In this document: in pieces, positions 31,974-40,337 of the stretch
Layout of the letters: each line of letters starts with the position of its first letter
Position numbering within the stretch: the first letter of the stretch is position 1
DNA from: Microbacteriaceae bacterium
GTDB lineage: Bacteria; Actinomycetota; Actinomycetes; Actinomycetales; Microbacteriaceae
Reading direction: 5' to 3'
Length of the DNA stretch: 64,000 bases
Assembly (NCBI GenBank): GCA_019638805.1
Contig: JAHBTA010000003.1
Location: 124,001-188,000, forward strand
Notes under the pieces: model-generated
The model's input: the letters and a program-made list of their open reading frames with translations, nothing else
The model's database searches: none
What the model was told of the DNA's origin: nothing
Translations under genes and position numbers: made by a program

Positions 31974-32974
31974 TTGAGCGGCTCCTCGACGTTGACCTCG
32001 CCGTCCTCGAACGGGATGGGCTCCATGCCGGGGTCGATGATCACCCCGCCCCCGTCGCCCGCGGCGGCACCGGGGACGAATTGGTAGATGAGCTCGCCCT
32101 CGGCCAGCCCGTCGATGATCTCCACGTTCACGCCGTCGTTGAGGCCCAGAGTCACCGGGCGCTCCTCGCGCTCGCCGTCCGCGCCGACGACATAGACGAT
32201 GCCGGAGTCGGCGGCGCCCAGCACGGCGGTCATGGGAACCACCAGGACGTTCTCGGCGATGCCGCCGGCGATCGTGATGTCCGCGACGAGCCCCGCGAAC
32301 ACGCGCACGTCGCTCGGGACCGAGCAGCGCACGGTCGTGCCAGAACCCTCGCCCTCGGAACCATCGCTCCCACCCGAACCGGGCAGCGGTGTGATGATCG
32401 AGAGGTTCGTGCAAGTGAACGGCGCCGGGCCGCCCTGAACGGTGACCTGCGCATCCGCGGGCTTCTCGGTCAGCCGGTAGAGCTGCTCGGGGGCGATCGT
32501 CGCGGTCACGTTGAAGGACTGCGGGGCGACCTGGCCGATGATGTCGCCGATGCCGACCTGCTGGCCCTTGAGCACCGTGAACGAGGACAGCACGCCGTTC
32601 GCGCCGGCCTTCACGGTCTCGGTGCGGGTGTAAGGCGTGCCGTTCATGTTGACGAGCTCGGCGCGCACCTTCATGACCGTGGTGCCCTTCTTCACCGTCT
32701 TGCCCGCCTTGACGTAGACCTCGATGACCTCGCCCCCGAAGGTGGCGCGCACCGGGATCGCCGGGTTCGAGTTGACCGTTCCGGAGAGCACGACGTCGTT
32801 CTGGATCGTGCCGATCATCACGGGGATCGTCGGGTCGACGATCTGGCCGGTGGGCACCTCACCGCCCTGCTCGACCGGGTCGGCGAAGAACGCGAGCTTG
32901 ACGAGGGCGACCGCGATGGCCGCGAAGATCAGGATGCGCAGGATCGGGAAGACCCACTTGCGGGCGAAGGACAC
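31970..32974 (-). CDS. MacA/HlyD-type membrane-fusion adaptor protein
   Basis: 334 residues: one N-terminal span (about 10-30, ILRILIFAAIAVALVKLAFFA), then a biotinyl-lipoyl-like domain (VLSGTVNSNPAIPVRATFGGEVIEVYVKAGKTVKKGTTVMKV; SSFTVLKGQQVGIGDIIGQV), a beta-barrel part (VRVFAGLVADITIAGG) and an acidic Pro/Glu tail. It lacks the long coiled-coil hairpin of Gram-negative MacA, as expected without an outer membrane tunnel. First gene of the module; it may guide substrate to the permease. GTG start. Confidence 0.85.
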   Translation of the reverse strand: MSFARKWVFPILRILIFAAIAVALVKLAFFADPVEQGGEVPTGQIVDPTIPVMIGTIQNDVVLSGTVNSNPAIPVRATFGGEVIEVYVKAGKTVKKGTTVMKVRAELVNMNGTPYTRTETVKAGANGVLSSFTVLKGQQVGIGDIIGQVAPQSFNVTATIAPEQLYRLTEKPADAQVTVQGGPAPFTCTNLSIITPLPGSGGSDGSEGEGSGTTVRCSVPSDVRVFAGLVADITIAGGIAENVLVVPMTAVLGAADSGIVYVVGADGEREERPVTLGLNDGVNVEIIDGLAEGELIYQFVPGAAAGDGGGVIIDPGMEPIPFEDGEVNVEEPLK

Positions 32975-33133
32975 GTATTCCAGCCAATCATCAAAGGTGC
33001 GGGAGTCCTACCCAACGCTTCCGGACTTTGGGACGTCCGGCGTCGGCCCCGGGATGTAGTCGGCTACGCCTCGATACTGAGTTCCCCACTGATCGAGGCT
33101 AGGCCTCGATGCTCGGTCCCCCACTGATCGAGG
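32975..33133. other. Intergenic region with repeated rnjA 3' end
   Basis: 159 bp between the export module and rnjA. The right half is made of 35-bp repeats copied from the rnjA stop region (see repeat entry). The left half (32975-33060) has no recognised element; it should contain the promoter of the export module. Confidence 0.6.
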
Positions 33134-33145
33134 CTAGGCCTCGAT
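33062..33145 (-). repeat. Three 35-bp-spaced repeats of the rnjA 3' end, each with a hairpin
   Basis: The 19-bp element ATCGAGGCTAGGCCTCGAT is present at 33092-33110 and 33127-33145 (35-bp period), each preceded by CCCCACTG, with a degenerate third copy at 33062-33075. Each full copy is a palindrome with 8-bp arms and a 3-base loop. The rightmost copy contains the rnjA stop codon (TAG, minus strand 33136-33134), so the array is a tandem duplication of a gene end that may also act as a terminator. Confidence 0.85.
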
Positions 33146-34807
33146 CACGACCGGAATGATCATCGGGCGGCGGCGGTGCTGCGTGTTGACCCAGCGGCCC
33201 ACGGTGCGCCTGATCACCTGCTGGAAGCCGTGCTGATCGCGCGTGCCGTTCTGGGCGGCATCCACGAGCGCGGCGATGATCTGGGGGCGGACGTCATCGA
33301 ACACGGTCTCGTCCTCGGCGAAGCCGCGCGCCTGGATCTCGGGCCCGACGATGACCCGCCCGGTCTGCTTGTCGATCGCGACGAAGATAGAGATGAAACC
33401 CTCCTCCGCCAGGATGCGGCGATCCTTGAGATCGGCGTCGGTGATCTCGCCCACGGTCGAACCGTCCACGTACACGTAGCCTAGATCGAGTTGCCCGGCG
33501 ACCCGCGCGACCCCGTCGCGCAGGTCGACGACGATGCCGTCGTCGCCGATGATCGTGCTCGCCTCGGGCACACCGGTCTCGACCGCGAGCGCGGCGTTCG
33601 CGGTCAGGTGCCGGTACTCGCCGTGCACGGGGAGCACGTTGCGGGGACGCAGGATGTTGTAGCAGTACAGCAGTTCGCCGGCGGCCGCGTGACCCGACAC
33701 GTGCACCCGCGCATTGCCCTTGTGCACGACCTTCGCGCCCAGCTTGGTGAGGCCGTTGATGACCCGGTAGACGGCGTTCTCGTTGCCGGGGATGAGGCTC
33801 GACGCGAGGATCACGGTGTCGCCCTCGCCGACCTCGATCTGGTGCTCGAGGTTGGCCATGCGCGCGAGCACCGCCATGGGCTCGCCCTGGGAGCCGGTGC
33901 TCATGTAGACGACCCGGTCATCCGGCAGGTCGAGCGCCTTCTTGAGCTCGACGAGCACGCCCTCGGGGACCTTCAGGTACCCGAGGTCGGCGGCGATCCC
34001 CATGTTGCGGACCATGCTGCGCCCCACGAGGGCGACCTGCCTGCCGTTGGCGACCGCCGCATCCAGGACCTGCTGCACCCGGTGCACGTGCGAGGAGAAG
34101 CTGGCGACGATGACGCGGCGTTTGGCCTTCGCGATGACGTTCTCGAGCACCGGACCGATGTCGCGCTCGAGCGCCGTGAATCCGGGCACGTCGGCGTTGG
34201 TCGAGTCGGGCATGAAGAGGTCGACACCCTCGTCGCCCAACCGGGCGAAGGCCCGCAGGTCGGTGATGCGGTCGTCCAGCGGCAACTGATCCATCTTGAA
34301 GTCGCCGGTGTGCAGCACGAGACCCGCCGGGGTACGGATCGCGACCGCGAGCGCGTCGGGGATGGAGTGGTTCACGGCGATGAACTCGAGGTCGAAGTCG
34401 CCCAGCTTCTCGCGCTGCCCCTCCTTCACGGCGAGCGTGTACGGCGAGATGCGGTGCTCCTTGAGCTTGGCCTCGACCAGTGCGAGCGTGAGTTGCGAAC
34501 CCAGCAGGGGGATGTCGGCACGCAGCTTGAGCAGGTACGGGACGGCACCGATGTGGTCCTCGTGTCCGTGCGTGAGCACGACGCCCACGATGTCGTCGAG
34601 CCGGTCGCGGATGGGGCTGAAGTCGGGGAGGATCAGGTCGACACCCGGCTGGTGCTCCTCGGGGAAGAGCACCCCGGCATCCACGATGAGCAGGCGACCC
34701 TCGAACTCGAAGACCGTCATGTTGCGCCCGATCTCCCCCAGACCTCCCAGGGGGATGATCCGGAGCGTTCCCGGCGCGAGTGCCGGCGGTTCGAAGACGT
34801 CGCTCAT
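33134..34807 (-). CDS. rnjA: Ribonuclease J
   Basis: Metallo-beta-lactamase/beta-CASP exo- and endoribonuclease; 557 residues. The metal motif is VLTHGHEDHIGAVPYLL, with further ligands in AVNHSIPDALAV, FKMDQLPLDDRI and the beta-CASP motifs MPDSTNAD, VASFSSHVHRVQQVLDAA, and VHVSGHAAAGELL. Its ATG shares one base with the dapA stop (TGATG), so it is coupled to dapA. The dapA-rnj pair is conserved in actinobacteria. Confidence 0.96.
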   Translation of the reverse strand: MSDVFEPPALAPGTLRIIPLGGLGEIGRNMTVFEFEGRLLIVDAGVLFPEEHQPGVDLILPDFSPIRDRLDDIVGVVLTHGHEDHIGAVPYLLKLRADIPLLGSQLTLALVEAKLKEHRISPYTLAVKEGQREKLGDFDLEFIAVNHSIPDALAVAIRTPAGLVLHTGDFKMDQLPLDDRITDLRAFARLGDEGVDLFMPDSTNADVPGFTALERDIGPVLENVIAKAKRRVIVASFSSHVHRVQQVLDAAVANGRQVALVGRSMVRNMGIAADLGYLKVPEGVLVELKKALDLPDDRVVYMSTGSQGEPMAVLARMANLEHQIEVGEGDTVILASSLIPGNENAVYRVINGLTKLGAKVVHKGNARVHVSGHAAAGELLYCYNILRPRNVLPVHGEYRHLTANAALAVETGVPEASTIIGDDGIVVDLRDGVARVAGQLDLGYVYVDGSTVGEITDADLKDRRILAEEGFISIFVAIDKQTGRVIVGPEIQARGFAEDETVFDDVRPQIIAALVDAAQNGTRDQHGFQQVIRRTVGRWVNTQHRRRPMIIPVVIEA

Positions 34808-35784
34808 CAGCGGGTCGTGCCGGCGACCTTCGGGAGGGCACCTCCGGCGGCGGCGTTGCGGTCCGGCCGGAAGTTGCTGAAGTCGACCCCCGGGATCTCG
34901 TGCACGAGCGCGATCTCGTCCTCAATGAGTGCGGCCTCCGACTCCTCCGGGCCGACCAGCGGAAGGCGCACGCGCGGACTGGAGATGCGCCCGAGCCCGT
35001 GAAGGATGTACTTGGTCGCGACCGTGCCTGGCACATGGGTCATGGTCGCGCGCACGAGCGGCTCGAGCGCGCGGTGCGCCGCGGTCGCTGCCGCCAGATC
35101 GTTCGCGTTCACGGCGTCGACCATGGTGCGGTAGGGCTGCGGGGCGATGTTGGCGGTCACGCCGATGAGTCCGGTGCCGCCGATCGCGAGCGTCGGCAGC
35201 GCGTTGGCGTCGTCGCCCGCGTAGTACATGAGGTCGGTCTGGTTCATGACCCGGCTCACTTCGCTGAGGTCGCCCTTGGCATCCTTCACGGCGAGGATGT
35301 TGGGGTGCTTCGCGGCGCGCAGGAGCGTCTCGTAGCCGATCGGCACTCCCGTGCGGCCCGGGATGTCGTACAGGATCACGGGCAGATCGGTCGCGTCCGC
35401 GATCATCCGGAAGTGCGTCAGGATGCCGGCCTGCGTGGGCTTGTTGTAGTACGGCGTGACGATCATCACGCCGTCCGCGCCGGCCTGCTGGCTGTGCTTG
35501 TAGAGCTCGATGGCGTGCGCGGTCTCGTTCGAGCCGCCGCCCGTGATGACCTTGGCGCGGCCGTTCGCGACCTTCTTCGCGACCTCGACGAGCTTGACCT
35601 TCTCGGGGTCGGTGAGCGTGCTGGTCTCACCGGTGGTTCCGGTCACGACGATGCCGTCGGCTCCGTGGGTGACGAGGTCGTCCACGTGCTTCTCGACGTC
35701 GTCCCAATGCACTTCGCCCTCGGCCGTGAACGGGGTCACGAGCGCGACGAGCACCTGTCCGAAGGGATTCTCTGGCGTCGACAC
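34807..35784 (-). CDS. dapA: 4-hydroxy-tetrahydrodipicolinate synthase
   Basis: Condenses pyruvate and aspartate semialdehyde in the lysine/DAP pathway; 325-residue barrel. TGTTGETSTLT binds substrate, VILYDIPGRTGVPI carries the Tyr, and the Schiff-base Lys lies in NILAVKDAKGDLSE. GTG start with TAGCCT 7 bp upstream. Divergent from the YHYH lipoprotein. Confidence 0.96.
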   Translation of the reverse strand: MSTPENPFGQVLVALVTPFTAEGEVHWDDVEKHVDDLVTHGADGIVVTGTTGETSTLTDPEKVKLVEVAKKVANGRAKVITGGGSNETAHAIELYKHSQQAGADGVMIVTPYYNKPTQAGILTHFRMIADATDLPVILYDIPGRTGVPIGYETLLRAAKHPNILAVKDAKGDLSEVSRVMNQTDLMYYAGDDANALPTLAIGGTGLIGVTANIAPQPYRTMVDAVNANDLAAATAAHRALEPLVRATMTHVPGTVATKYILHGLGRISSPRVRLPLVGPEESEAALIEDEIALVHEIPGVDFSNFRPDRNAAAGGALPKVAGTTR

Positions 35785-35791
35785 GGTCTAC

Positions 35792-35797
35792 AGGCTA
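35792..35797 (-). promoter_or_regulatory. -10 hexamer TAGCCT, leaderless promoter of dapA
   Basis: TAGCCT on the minus strand, 7 bp before the dapA GTG. Confidence 0.45.
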
Positions 35798-35827
35798 TCG
35801 CCCTGTGCGGGAGGGTCCCGGCGGTTC

Positions 35828-35833
35828 TACAGT
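35828..35833 (+). promoter_or_regulatory. -10 hexamer TACAGT, leaderless promoter of the YHYH gene
   Basis: TACAGT, 6 bp before the ATG at 35840. Confidence 0.45.
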
Positions 35834-35839
35834 GTCGGC

Positions 35840-36829
35840 ATGCTCGCGATCGCCCGAGTCCGCAGCATCTTCGTGGGGGCCGCGGCCCTCGCCCTCCTTG
35901 TGAGCGGTTGCGCCGCGGCGCCCCCTCCGGCGGAGTCACCCTCCGATGACGCCTCGCCCGGTCCCACGTCCGGGGTCGTGCAGACCGCACAGGGTCCGCT
36001 CGTTCTCGATCCCTCCCGTGACTACGGGAACCGCTACGCGGACGGCGTGCTCCCGGTCGGGGACGAGCACTGGAGCCTCACCGATCCGGCGGTCGGCACC
36101 GTCTACCTCTGCCGCGACATGTTCGTGCCCGACGCGCAGGCGGGTGCGAAGCAGCGCGGCCCCTGGTTCGTCAACGGCAACACCGAGTGGGACATCGACC
36201 TCAAGCCCGCGGTGCAAGGCGAGGTCACGTGGGACCCGCAGCTCACGATCGAGGTGGGGGGCGGCATCCGCCACCTGACCACGAACGATCTGCCCGACCA
36301 CCCGACGGGCGAGTTCCCGGTGGGGCAGAACGACCCGGTCTGGCAATGGGACCGCAATCCGAACAGCATCCAGGAGCAGCACCTCGAGTACTCCCTGACC
36401 GCGGACCCGGCGTACGGCGACCAGCCGCACTGCATGGGCGGGGAGTCCGGCGTCATGCTCACGGGCGTGGCCCTGTTCAACGCCTTCGACGCCGGAGGCC
36501 GCGACGCCGGGGCGTGGGAGGTCCAGGACGACTGCGACGGACATCCGCAGAACAAGGGCGAGTATCACTACCACACGCTCAGCCGGTGCATTGAGGACAT
36601 CAGCGTGCGCACGGTCATCGGCTTCGCGCTCGACGGCTTCCCGATCACCGGACCGACGGTCGGGGATGGCAACATCCTGACCACGGCGGATCTGGACGAG
36701 TGCCACGGCATCACGAGCGAGTACGAGCTCGACCGTCAGACCGTGAACGGCTACCACTACGTCATGACGCAGGATTTCCCGTACTCGGTGTCGTGCTTCC
36801 GGGCCGCGCCCGTCGACCCGCCCCGCTAG
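35840..36829 (+). CDS. YHYH domain lipoprotein
   Basis: 329 residues. A signal peptide ends in a lipobox (LALLVSGCAAAP, Cys near residue 24). The mature domain carries the family motif NKGEYHYHTLSRCIED, preceded by HCMGGESGVMLTGVALFNAFDAGGRDAGAWEVQDDCDGHPQ and followed by VIGFALDGFPITGP and the second YHYV (NGYHYVMTQDFPY). The His/Cys pattern suggests a metal-binding extracellular protein; no biochemical role is known to me. An inserted plus-strand gene between dapA and dfrA. Its stop shares CTAG with the dfrA stop on the other strand. Confidence 0.85.
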   Translation: MLAIARVRSIFVGAAALALLVSGCAAAPPPAESPSDDASPGPTSGVVQTAQGPLVLDPSRDYGNRYADGVLPVGDEHWSLTDPAVGTVYLCRDMFVPDAQAGAKQRGPWFVNGNTEWDIDLKPAVQGEVTWDPQLTIEVGGGIRHLTTNDLPDHPTGEFPVGQNDPVWQWDRNPNSIQEQHLEYSLTADPAYGDQPHCMGGESGVMLTGVALFNAFDAGGRDAGAWEVQDDCDGHPQNKGEYHYHTLSRCIEDISVRTVIGFALDGFPITGPTVGDGNILTTADLDECHGITSEYELDRQTVNGYHYVMTQDFPYSVSCFRAAPVDPPR

Positions 36830-37305
36830 CCGCTCGTGCGCTCGTAGGAGAGGAAGCGGTACGGGATGCCGGTGCGCGAGGTCTGCCAGTCCGACTCCCC
36901 GGCGACTCGCCATTCGATCCCGATGGGCGGGGCCCAGGTGTCCCCCTCCACGTCGAGATCGAGCTCGGTCACCTCGAGGCGCTCGGCGCGGTCGATGGTG
37001 GCCGCGAAGAGCTCCGCTCCCCCGATGATCCATCCCTCGGACGGGATCTCGCGGATGACCTCCGCCCCCTCGGCCGACCACTCCGGGTTGCGGGTCAGCA
37101 CCAGGTTGCGCCGGCCCGGCAGCGGCTTGAACCGCGGGTCCAGGGAGTCCCAGGTCTTGCGACCCATGACGACCGTGTCGCCCAGGGTGAGCTCTTTGAA
37201 ATGCGCGAGATCCTCGGGGACGTGCCACGGCATCCCGCCGTCTTTGCCGATGACGCGATCGTGCGCCTGCGCCCAGATCAGCGACAGCCCCGAGTGCCCG
37301 GGCAT
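36826..37305 (-). CDS. dfrA: Dihydrofolate reductase
   Basis: Regenerates THF, which ThyA oxidises to DHF; 159 residues. Family motifs: WAQAHDRVIGKDGGMPWHVPEDLAHFKELT, VVMGRKTWDSL, PGRRNLVLTR and the GG of WIIGGAELFAATI. The start is ATG 37305, overlapping the thyA stop by one base. Convergent with the YHYH gene, the two stop codons overlapping by 4 bp. Confidence 0.95.
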   Translation of the reverse strand: MPGHSGLSLIWAQAHDRVIGKDGGMPWHVPEDLAHFKELTLGDTVVMGRKTWDSLDPRFKPLPGRRNLVLTRNPEWSAEGAEVIREIPSEGWIIGGAELFAATIDRAERLEVTELDLDVEGDTWAPPIGIEWRVAGESDWQTSRTGIPYRFLSYERTSG

Positions 37306-38108
37306 CAGACCGCGACCGCGCCCTTGATCGCCGGATGGTGCTCGTAGTCGACCACCTCGACGTCATCGAGCGTGTAGTCGAAGATGCTCGGGGCCTTCCG
37401 GATCCGGACCGTCGGCAGCGGGAACGGATCGCGCGAGAGCTGTTCGCGCACCTGCTCGACGTGGTTGTCGTAGATGTGAACGTCGCCCCCGGTCCACACG
37501 AACTCGCCGGGCTCGAGCCCGGTCTGCTGCGCGATCAGGTGGGTGAGCAGCGCGTAGCTGGCGATGTTGAACGGCACCCCGAGGAACATGTCGGCGCTGC
37601 GCTGGTAGAGCTGGCACGAGAGCCGGCCGTCAGCGACGTAGAACTGGAAGAGCGCGTGGCACGGTGCGAGCGCCATGCGCGGGATGTCCGCCGGATTCCA
37701 GGCCGACACGATGAGCCGCCGGGAGTCGGGGTTGACGCGGATCTGCTCCACGACATCCGAGATCTGGTCGATCTGCTCGCCAGAGGGGGTCGGCCATGAC
37801 CGCCACTGCACGCCGTAGACCGGACCGAGGTCGCCGTCGGCATCCGCCCACTCGTCCCAGATGGTGACCCCGTGTTCATGGAGGTAGGCGACGTTGCTCT
37901 CGCCGCGCAGGAACCACAGCAGCTCGACCGCGATGGAGCGGAAATGCACGCGCTTGGTCGTGATGAGCGGGAAACCCTGCGCCAGGTCGTAGCGCAGCTG
38001 CCGGCCGAACACACTGCGGGTTCCGGTGCCCGTGCGATCCGTCTTGTGCACGCCGTGCTCGAAGGTGTCGCGCAGGAGGTCTTCGTAGGGGTGGGCGGGG
38101 GCTGACAT
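37305..38108 (-). CDS. thyA: Thymidylate synthase
   Basis: Makes dTMP from dUMP with methylene-THF; 267 residues. Nucleophile Cys in [14 protein letters not shown]; folate and dUMP contacts in [17 protein letters not shown] and [13 protein letters not shown] 38108 ([19 protein letters not shown]) is preferred over longer readings, being the normal N-terminus and having TACGAT 7 bp upstream. Coupled to dfrA. Confidence 0.96.
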   Translation of the reverse strand: MSAPAHPYEDLLRDTFEHGVHKTDRTGTGTRSVFGRQLRYDLAQGFPLITTKRVHFRSIAVELLWFLRGESNVAYLHEHGVTIWDEWADADGDLGPVYGVQWRSWPTPSGEQIDQISDVVEQIRVNPDSRRLIVSAWNPADIPRMALAPCHALFQFYVADGRLSCQLYQRSADMFLGVPFNIASYALLTHLIAQQTGLEPGEFVWTGGDVHIYDNHVEQVREQLSRDPFPLPTVRIRKAPSIFDYTLDDVEVVDYEHHPAIKGAVAV

Positions 38109-38115
38109 CGCGCCG

Positions 38116-38121
38116 ATCGTA
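38116..38121 (-). promoter_or_regulatory. -10 hexamer TACGAT, leaderless promoter of thyA
   Basis: TACGAT on the minus strand, 7 bp before the thyA ATG. Confidence 0.4.
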
Positions 38122-38160
38122 ACAGTCGGCAACAGTGCCCCGCCGGACGCCGCGCGCCCA

Positions 38161-38166
38161 TATCGT
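38161..38166 (+). promoter_or_regulatory. -10 hexamer TATCGT, leaderless promoter of the thioredoxin gene
   Basis: TATCGT, 7 bp before ATG 38174. It decides the start: the upstream in-frame ATG at 38135 would lie before the promoter. Confidence 0.4.
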
Positions 38167-38173
38167 GGGCCGC

Positions 38174-38554
38174 ATGGTCGCTCTCGCCCTCGCCGGACTC
38201 GTCGCACTCGCGACGCTGCTCGGCATGCTCTGGCGAGCGTCGCAGGGCCGGGTCCGGCTCGCCGCCGGTGCCGTGACGGGTGTCGAACTGGGCGGACGCG
38301 CGACCCTGCTGCAGCTCTCGACCGAGGTGTGCGCCCCGTGCCGCGCGACGGCTCGCGTTCTGGGCGCGCTGAGCACCCACGATGTGCGCCACGTCGAGGT
38401 GGACATCGCGCACCGCCCCGACCTGGTGGACCGCTTCAACGTCCTCCAGACCCCGACGACGCTCATCCTCGATCGCGACGGAGTCGTGCGCGCCCGCATC
38501 GGCGGTGCGGTGCGACGGGATGTCGTGGCCGCCGAGTTGGAGAAGGTCGCGTGA
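38174..38554 (+). CDS. Membrane-anchored thioredoxin-family protein
   Basis: 126 residues. One N-terminal span ([19 protein letters not shown]) and a thioredoxin fold with the redox motif CAPC (Cys53, Cys56, in [16 protein letters not shown]) and the cis-Pro loop [10 protein letters not shown]. The CAPC pair differs from the CGPC of bulk thioredoxin. ATG 38174 is chosen because of the -10 hexamer 7 bp upstream. It overlaps the DUF4395 gene by 4 bp (GTGA), so the two form a unit. Confidence 0.85.
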   Translation: MVALALAGLVALATLLGMLWRASQGRVRLAAGAVTGVELGGRATLLQLSTEVCAPCRATARVLGALSTHDVRHVEVDIAHRPDLVDRFNVLQTPTTLILDRDGVVRARIGGAVRRDVVAAELEKVA

Positions 38555-39003
38555 TTCAGCGGCCGGGCATCGACCCCCGAGGCCCGCGCTTCTCGGCGGG
38601 AATCACCGCCGTCGTGCTGCTCGTGGTGATCGGCCTGGCGCTCGGCGGGCTCACCTTCGCGGCGACCATCCTGTTCGCGCTCCAGGGCCTCGTGTTCGCG
38701 ATCGGCGCCTTCGCCGGGGTGCAGCGCCACCCCTGCGGAATCGTCTTCAAGCGGCTCGTCCGCCCGCGACTGAAGCCGCCGCTCGAGCTCGAGGACCCGC
38801 GTCCCCCGACCTTCGCCCAGGGCGTCGGCCTGCTCGTGACGGTCGTCGGCCTCGCGCTGCACCTCCTGGGCGTGCCCCTCGCGCTGCCCATCGCGGCCGC
38901 CGCCGCTTTCGTCGCGGCGTTCCTCAACTCGGTCTTCGACTACTGCCTGGGATGCCAGCTGTACCTGCTGCTGACCCGTGCGCGCCTGATCCGCTCGACA
39001 TAG
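38551..39003 (+). CDS. DUF4395 family membrane protein
   Basis: 150 residues with four probable spans. Conserved cysteines are GVQRHPCGIVFKRLVRPR (loop after the second span) and the C-terminal FDYCLGCQLYLLL (CxxC). The family is unknown in function but often sits next to thioredoxin-like genes. With a partner carrying CAPC translated by overlap, a thiol-transfer role across the membrane is a reasonable inference. GTG start ([16 protein letters not shown]). Confidence 0.85.
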   Translation: MIQRPGIDPRGPRFSAGITAVVLLVVIGLALGGLTFAATILFALQGLVFAIGAFAGVQRHPCGIVFKRLVRPRLKPPLELEDPRPPTFAQGVGLLVTVVGLALHLLGVPLALPIAAAAAFVAAFLNSVFDYCLGCQLYLLLTRARLIRST

Positions 39004-39006
39004 GCT
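39001..39006 (+). promoter_or_regulatory. -10 hexamer TAGGCT, leaderless promoter of the OsmC gene
   Basis: TAGGCT, 7 bp before ATG 39014; the TAG is also the stop of the DUF4395 gene. Confidence 0.4.
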
Positions 39007-39013
39007 GGGGCCC

Positions 39014-39439
39014 ATGGCCCTGACGAGTGAAGCGACGACGCTCTGGTTCGGCGACCTGACGACGGGTTCCGGCACCACATCCCTGGACTCCTCCGACGCG
39101 GCGGAGTTCCCCGTGACCTGGCAGGCCCGCTCGGAGGGCGTGGTCGGCCGATCCAACCCGGAAGAGCTGCTCGGAGCGGCGCATTCGGCCTGCTACTCGA
39201 TGGCGTTCTCCGCCGCGCTGGGCAAGGCGGGACACGCGCCCGAGAGCCTGCAGGTGACCGCGGCCGTGACCTTCCAGCCCGGCGAGGGCATCACGGGAAG
39301 CCACCTGGTCGTGAGCGCCAAGGTGCCGGGCATCTCGGCGGACGACTTCCAGCGCCTGGCCGAGGACGCCAAGGCGAACTGCCCCGTGTCCCAGGCGCTC
39401 GCGGGCGTCACGATCACGCTCGAGGCGAGCCTGGCCTGA
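39014..39439 (+). CDS. OsmC/Ohr-family peroxiredoxin
   Basis: 141 residues; reduces organic hydroperoxides using two cysteines. Here they are Cys in LLGAAHSACYSMAFSAALGKAG and in DAKANCPVSQALAGVTITLEASL, with the catalytic Arg expected in the N-terminal TWQARSEG. The CPVS motif is that of the OsmC subgroup. Next to a thioredoxin and DUF4395, forming a small redox cluster, though with its own predicted promoter. Confidence 0.9.
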   Translation: MALTSEATTLWFGDLTTGSGTTSLDSSDAAEFPVTWQARSEGVVGRSNPEELLGAAHSACYSMAFSAALGKAGHAPESLQVTAAVTFQPGEGITGSHLVVSAKVPGISADDFQRLAEDAKANCPVSQALAGVTITLEASLA

Positions 39440-39457
39440 CCGACGGGGTGGCCTGAG

Positions 39458-40330
39458 GTGCGCGTTCTCGTCGCCGGAGCCTCGGGGCTCATCGGCACCG
39501 CGCTCGTCGAGCGGCTCCGCGCGCGCGGCGACGAGGTCACCCGGCTCGTACGGTGGGAGGCGCGCGAGCCCGGTGAGGTGACCTGGGACGCACAGGAACT
39601 CGACCCGCGCGTCATGGATGCCGTGGACGCCGTCGTCGGTCTGTCCGGTGCCAGCGTGGGCCGCATCCCCTGGACCCCCGCGTACCGTCGCGAGCTGCTG
39701 GAATCGCGCGTGCGGCCCACCGTGGCGCTCGCCGAGGCGATCGTCGCCGCGGTTGATCCCCCGGGTGTCTTCGTGAGCGCGTCGGCCACCGGGTACTACG
39801 GCGATCGACCGGGCGAAGAGTTGGACGAGAACTCCGGGCCCGGGACCGGGTTCTTCCCCGAGCTGGTCACCGCGTGGGAGACCGCCGCGGCCATCGCCGC
39901 GGGCGCGACGCGCGTCGTGCATGCGCGATCCGCCGTTGTCATCGCGCGCGGCGGCGGGATGACGCCGATCCGGCTGCTGACCGCGTTCGGCCTCGGCGCC
40001 GGCTTCGGTCGGGGTTCACAGTACTGGCCGTGGATCAGCCTGCAGGACGAGGTCTCGGCCCTGCTGCACCTCGTGTTCGGGCGACTCGACGGCCCGGTCA
40101 TCCTCGCCGGGCCTACCCCGGCGACCGCCGACCAGGTGACCGAGGCGTTCGCGCACGTGCAGCACCGACCGCACCTGCTGCGCGTGCCATCGCTCGCGGT
40201 GCGTGCGCTCGGCGAGGCGGGGTCGCGCCTGCTGCTCGATGACACCCGAGTGGTGCCCGGCAAGCTCGGCGAGGACGGCTTCGTGTGGGCGCATCCGCGC
40301 ATCGAGGACGCGGTGCGCGCGATCGGGTGA
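39458..40330 (+). CDS. TIGR01777-family NAD-dependent epimerase
   Basis: 290 residues. Rossmann start VLVAGASGLIGTALVERLRARGDEVTRLVR, then VDAVVGLSGASVGRIPWTPAYRRELLESRV, the SASATGYYGDRPGEELDE region with the Tyr, and a C-terminal DUF1731 (VPSLAVRALGEAGSRLLLDDTRVVPGKLGEDGFVWAHP). SDR39U1/YfcH-like; substrate unknown. GTG start 18 bp after the OsmC stop, likely same transcript. Confidence 0.88.
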   Translation: MRVLVAGASGLIGTALVERLRARGDEVTRLVRWEAREPGEVTWDAQELDPRVMDAVDAVVGLSGASVGRIPWTPAYRRELLESRVRPTVALAEAIVAAVDPPGVFVSASATGYYGDRPGEELDENSGPGTGFFPELVTAWETAAAIAAGATRVVHARSAVVIARGGGMTPIRLLTAFGLGAGFGRGSQYWPWISLQDEVSALLHLVFGRLDGPVILAGPTPATADQVTEAFAHVQHRPHLLRVPSLAVRALGEAGSRLLLDDTRVVPGKLGEDGFVWAHPRIEDAVRAIG

Positions 40331-40337
40331 GCGCGCG

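Noticed and set aside
33062..33145. Insertion-sequence ends or a CRISPR-like array
   Set aside because: The repeats derive from the rnjA stop region, there is no transposase, and there are only two full copies with no unique spacers.
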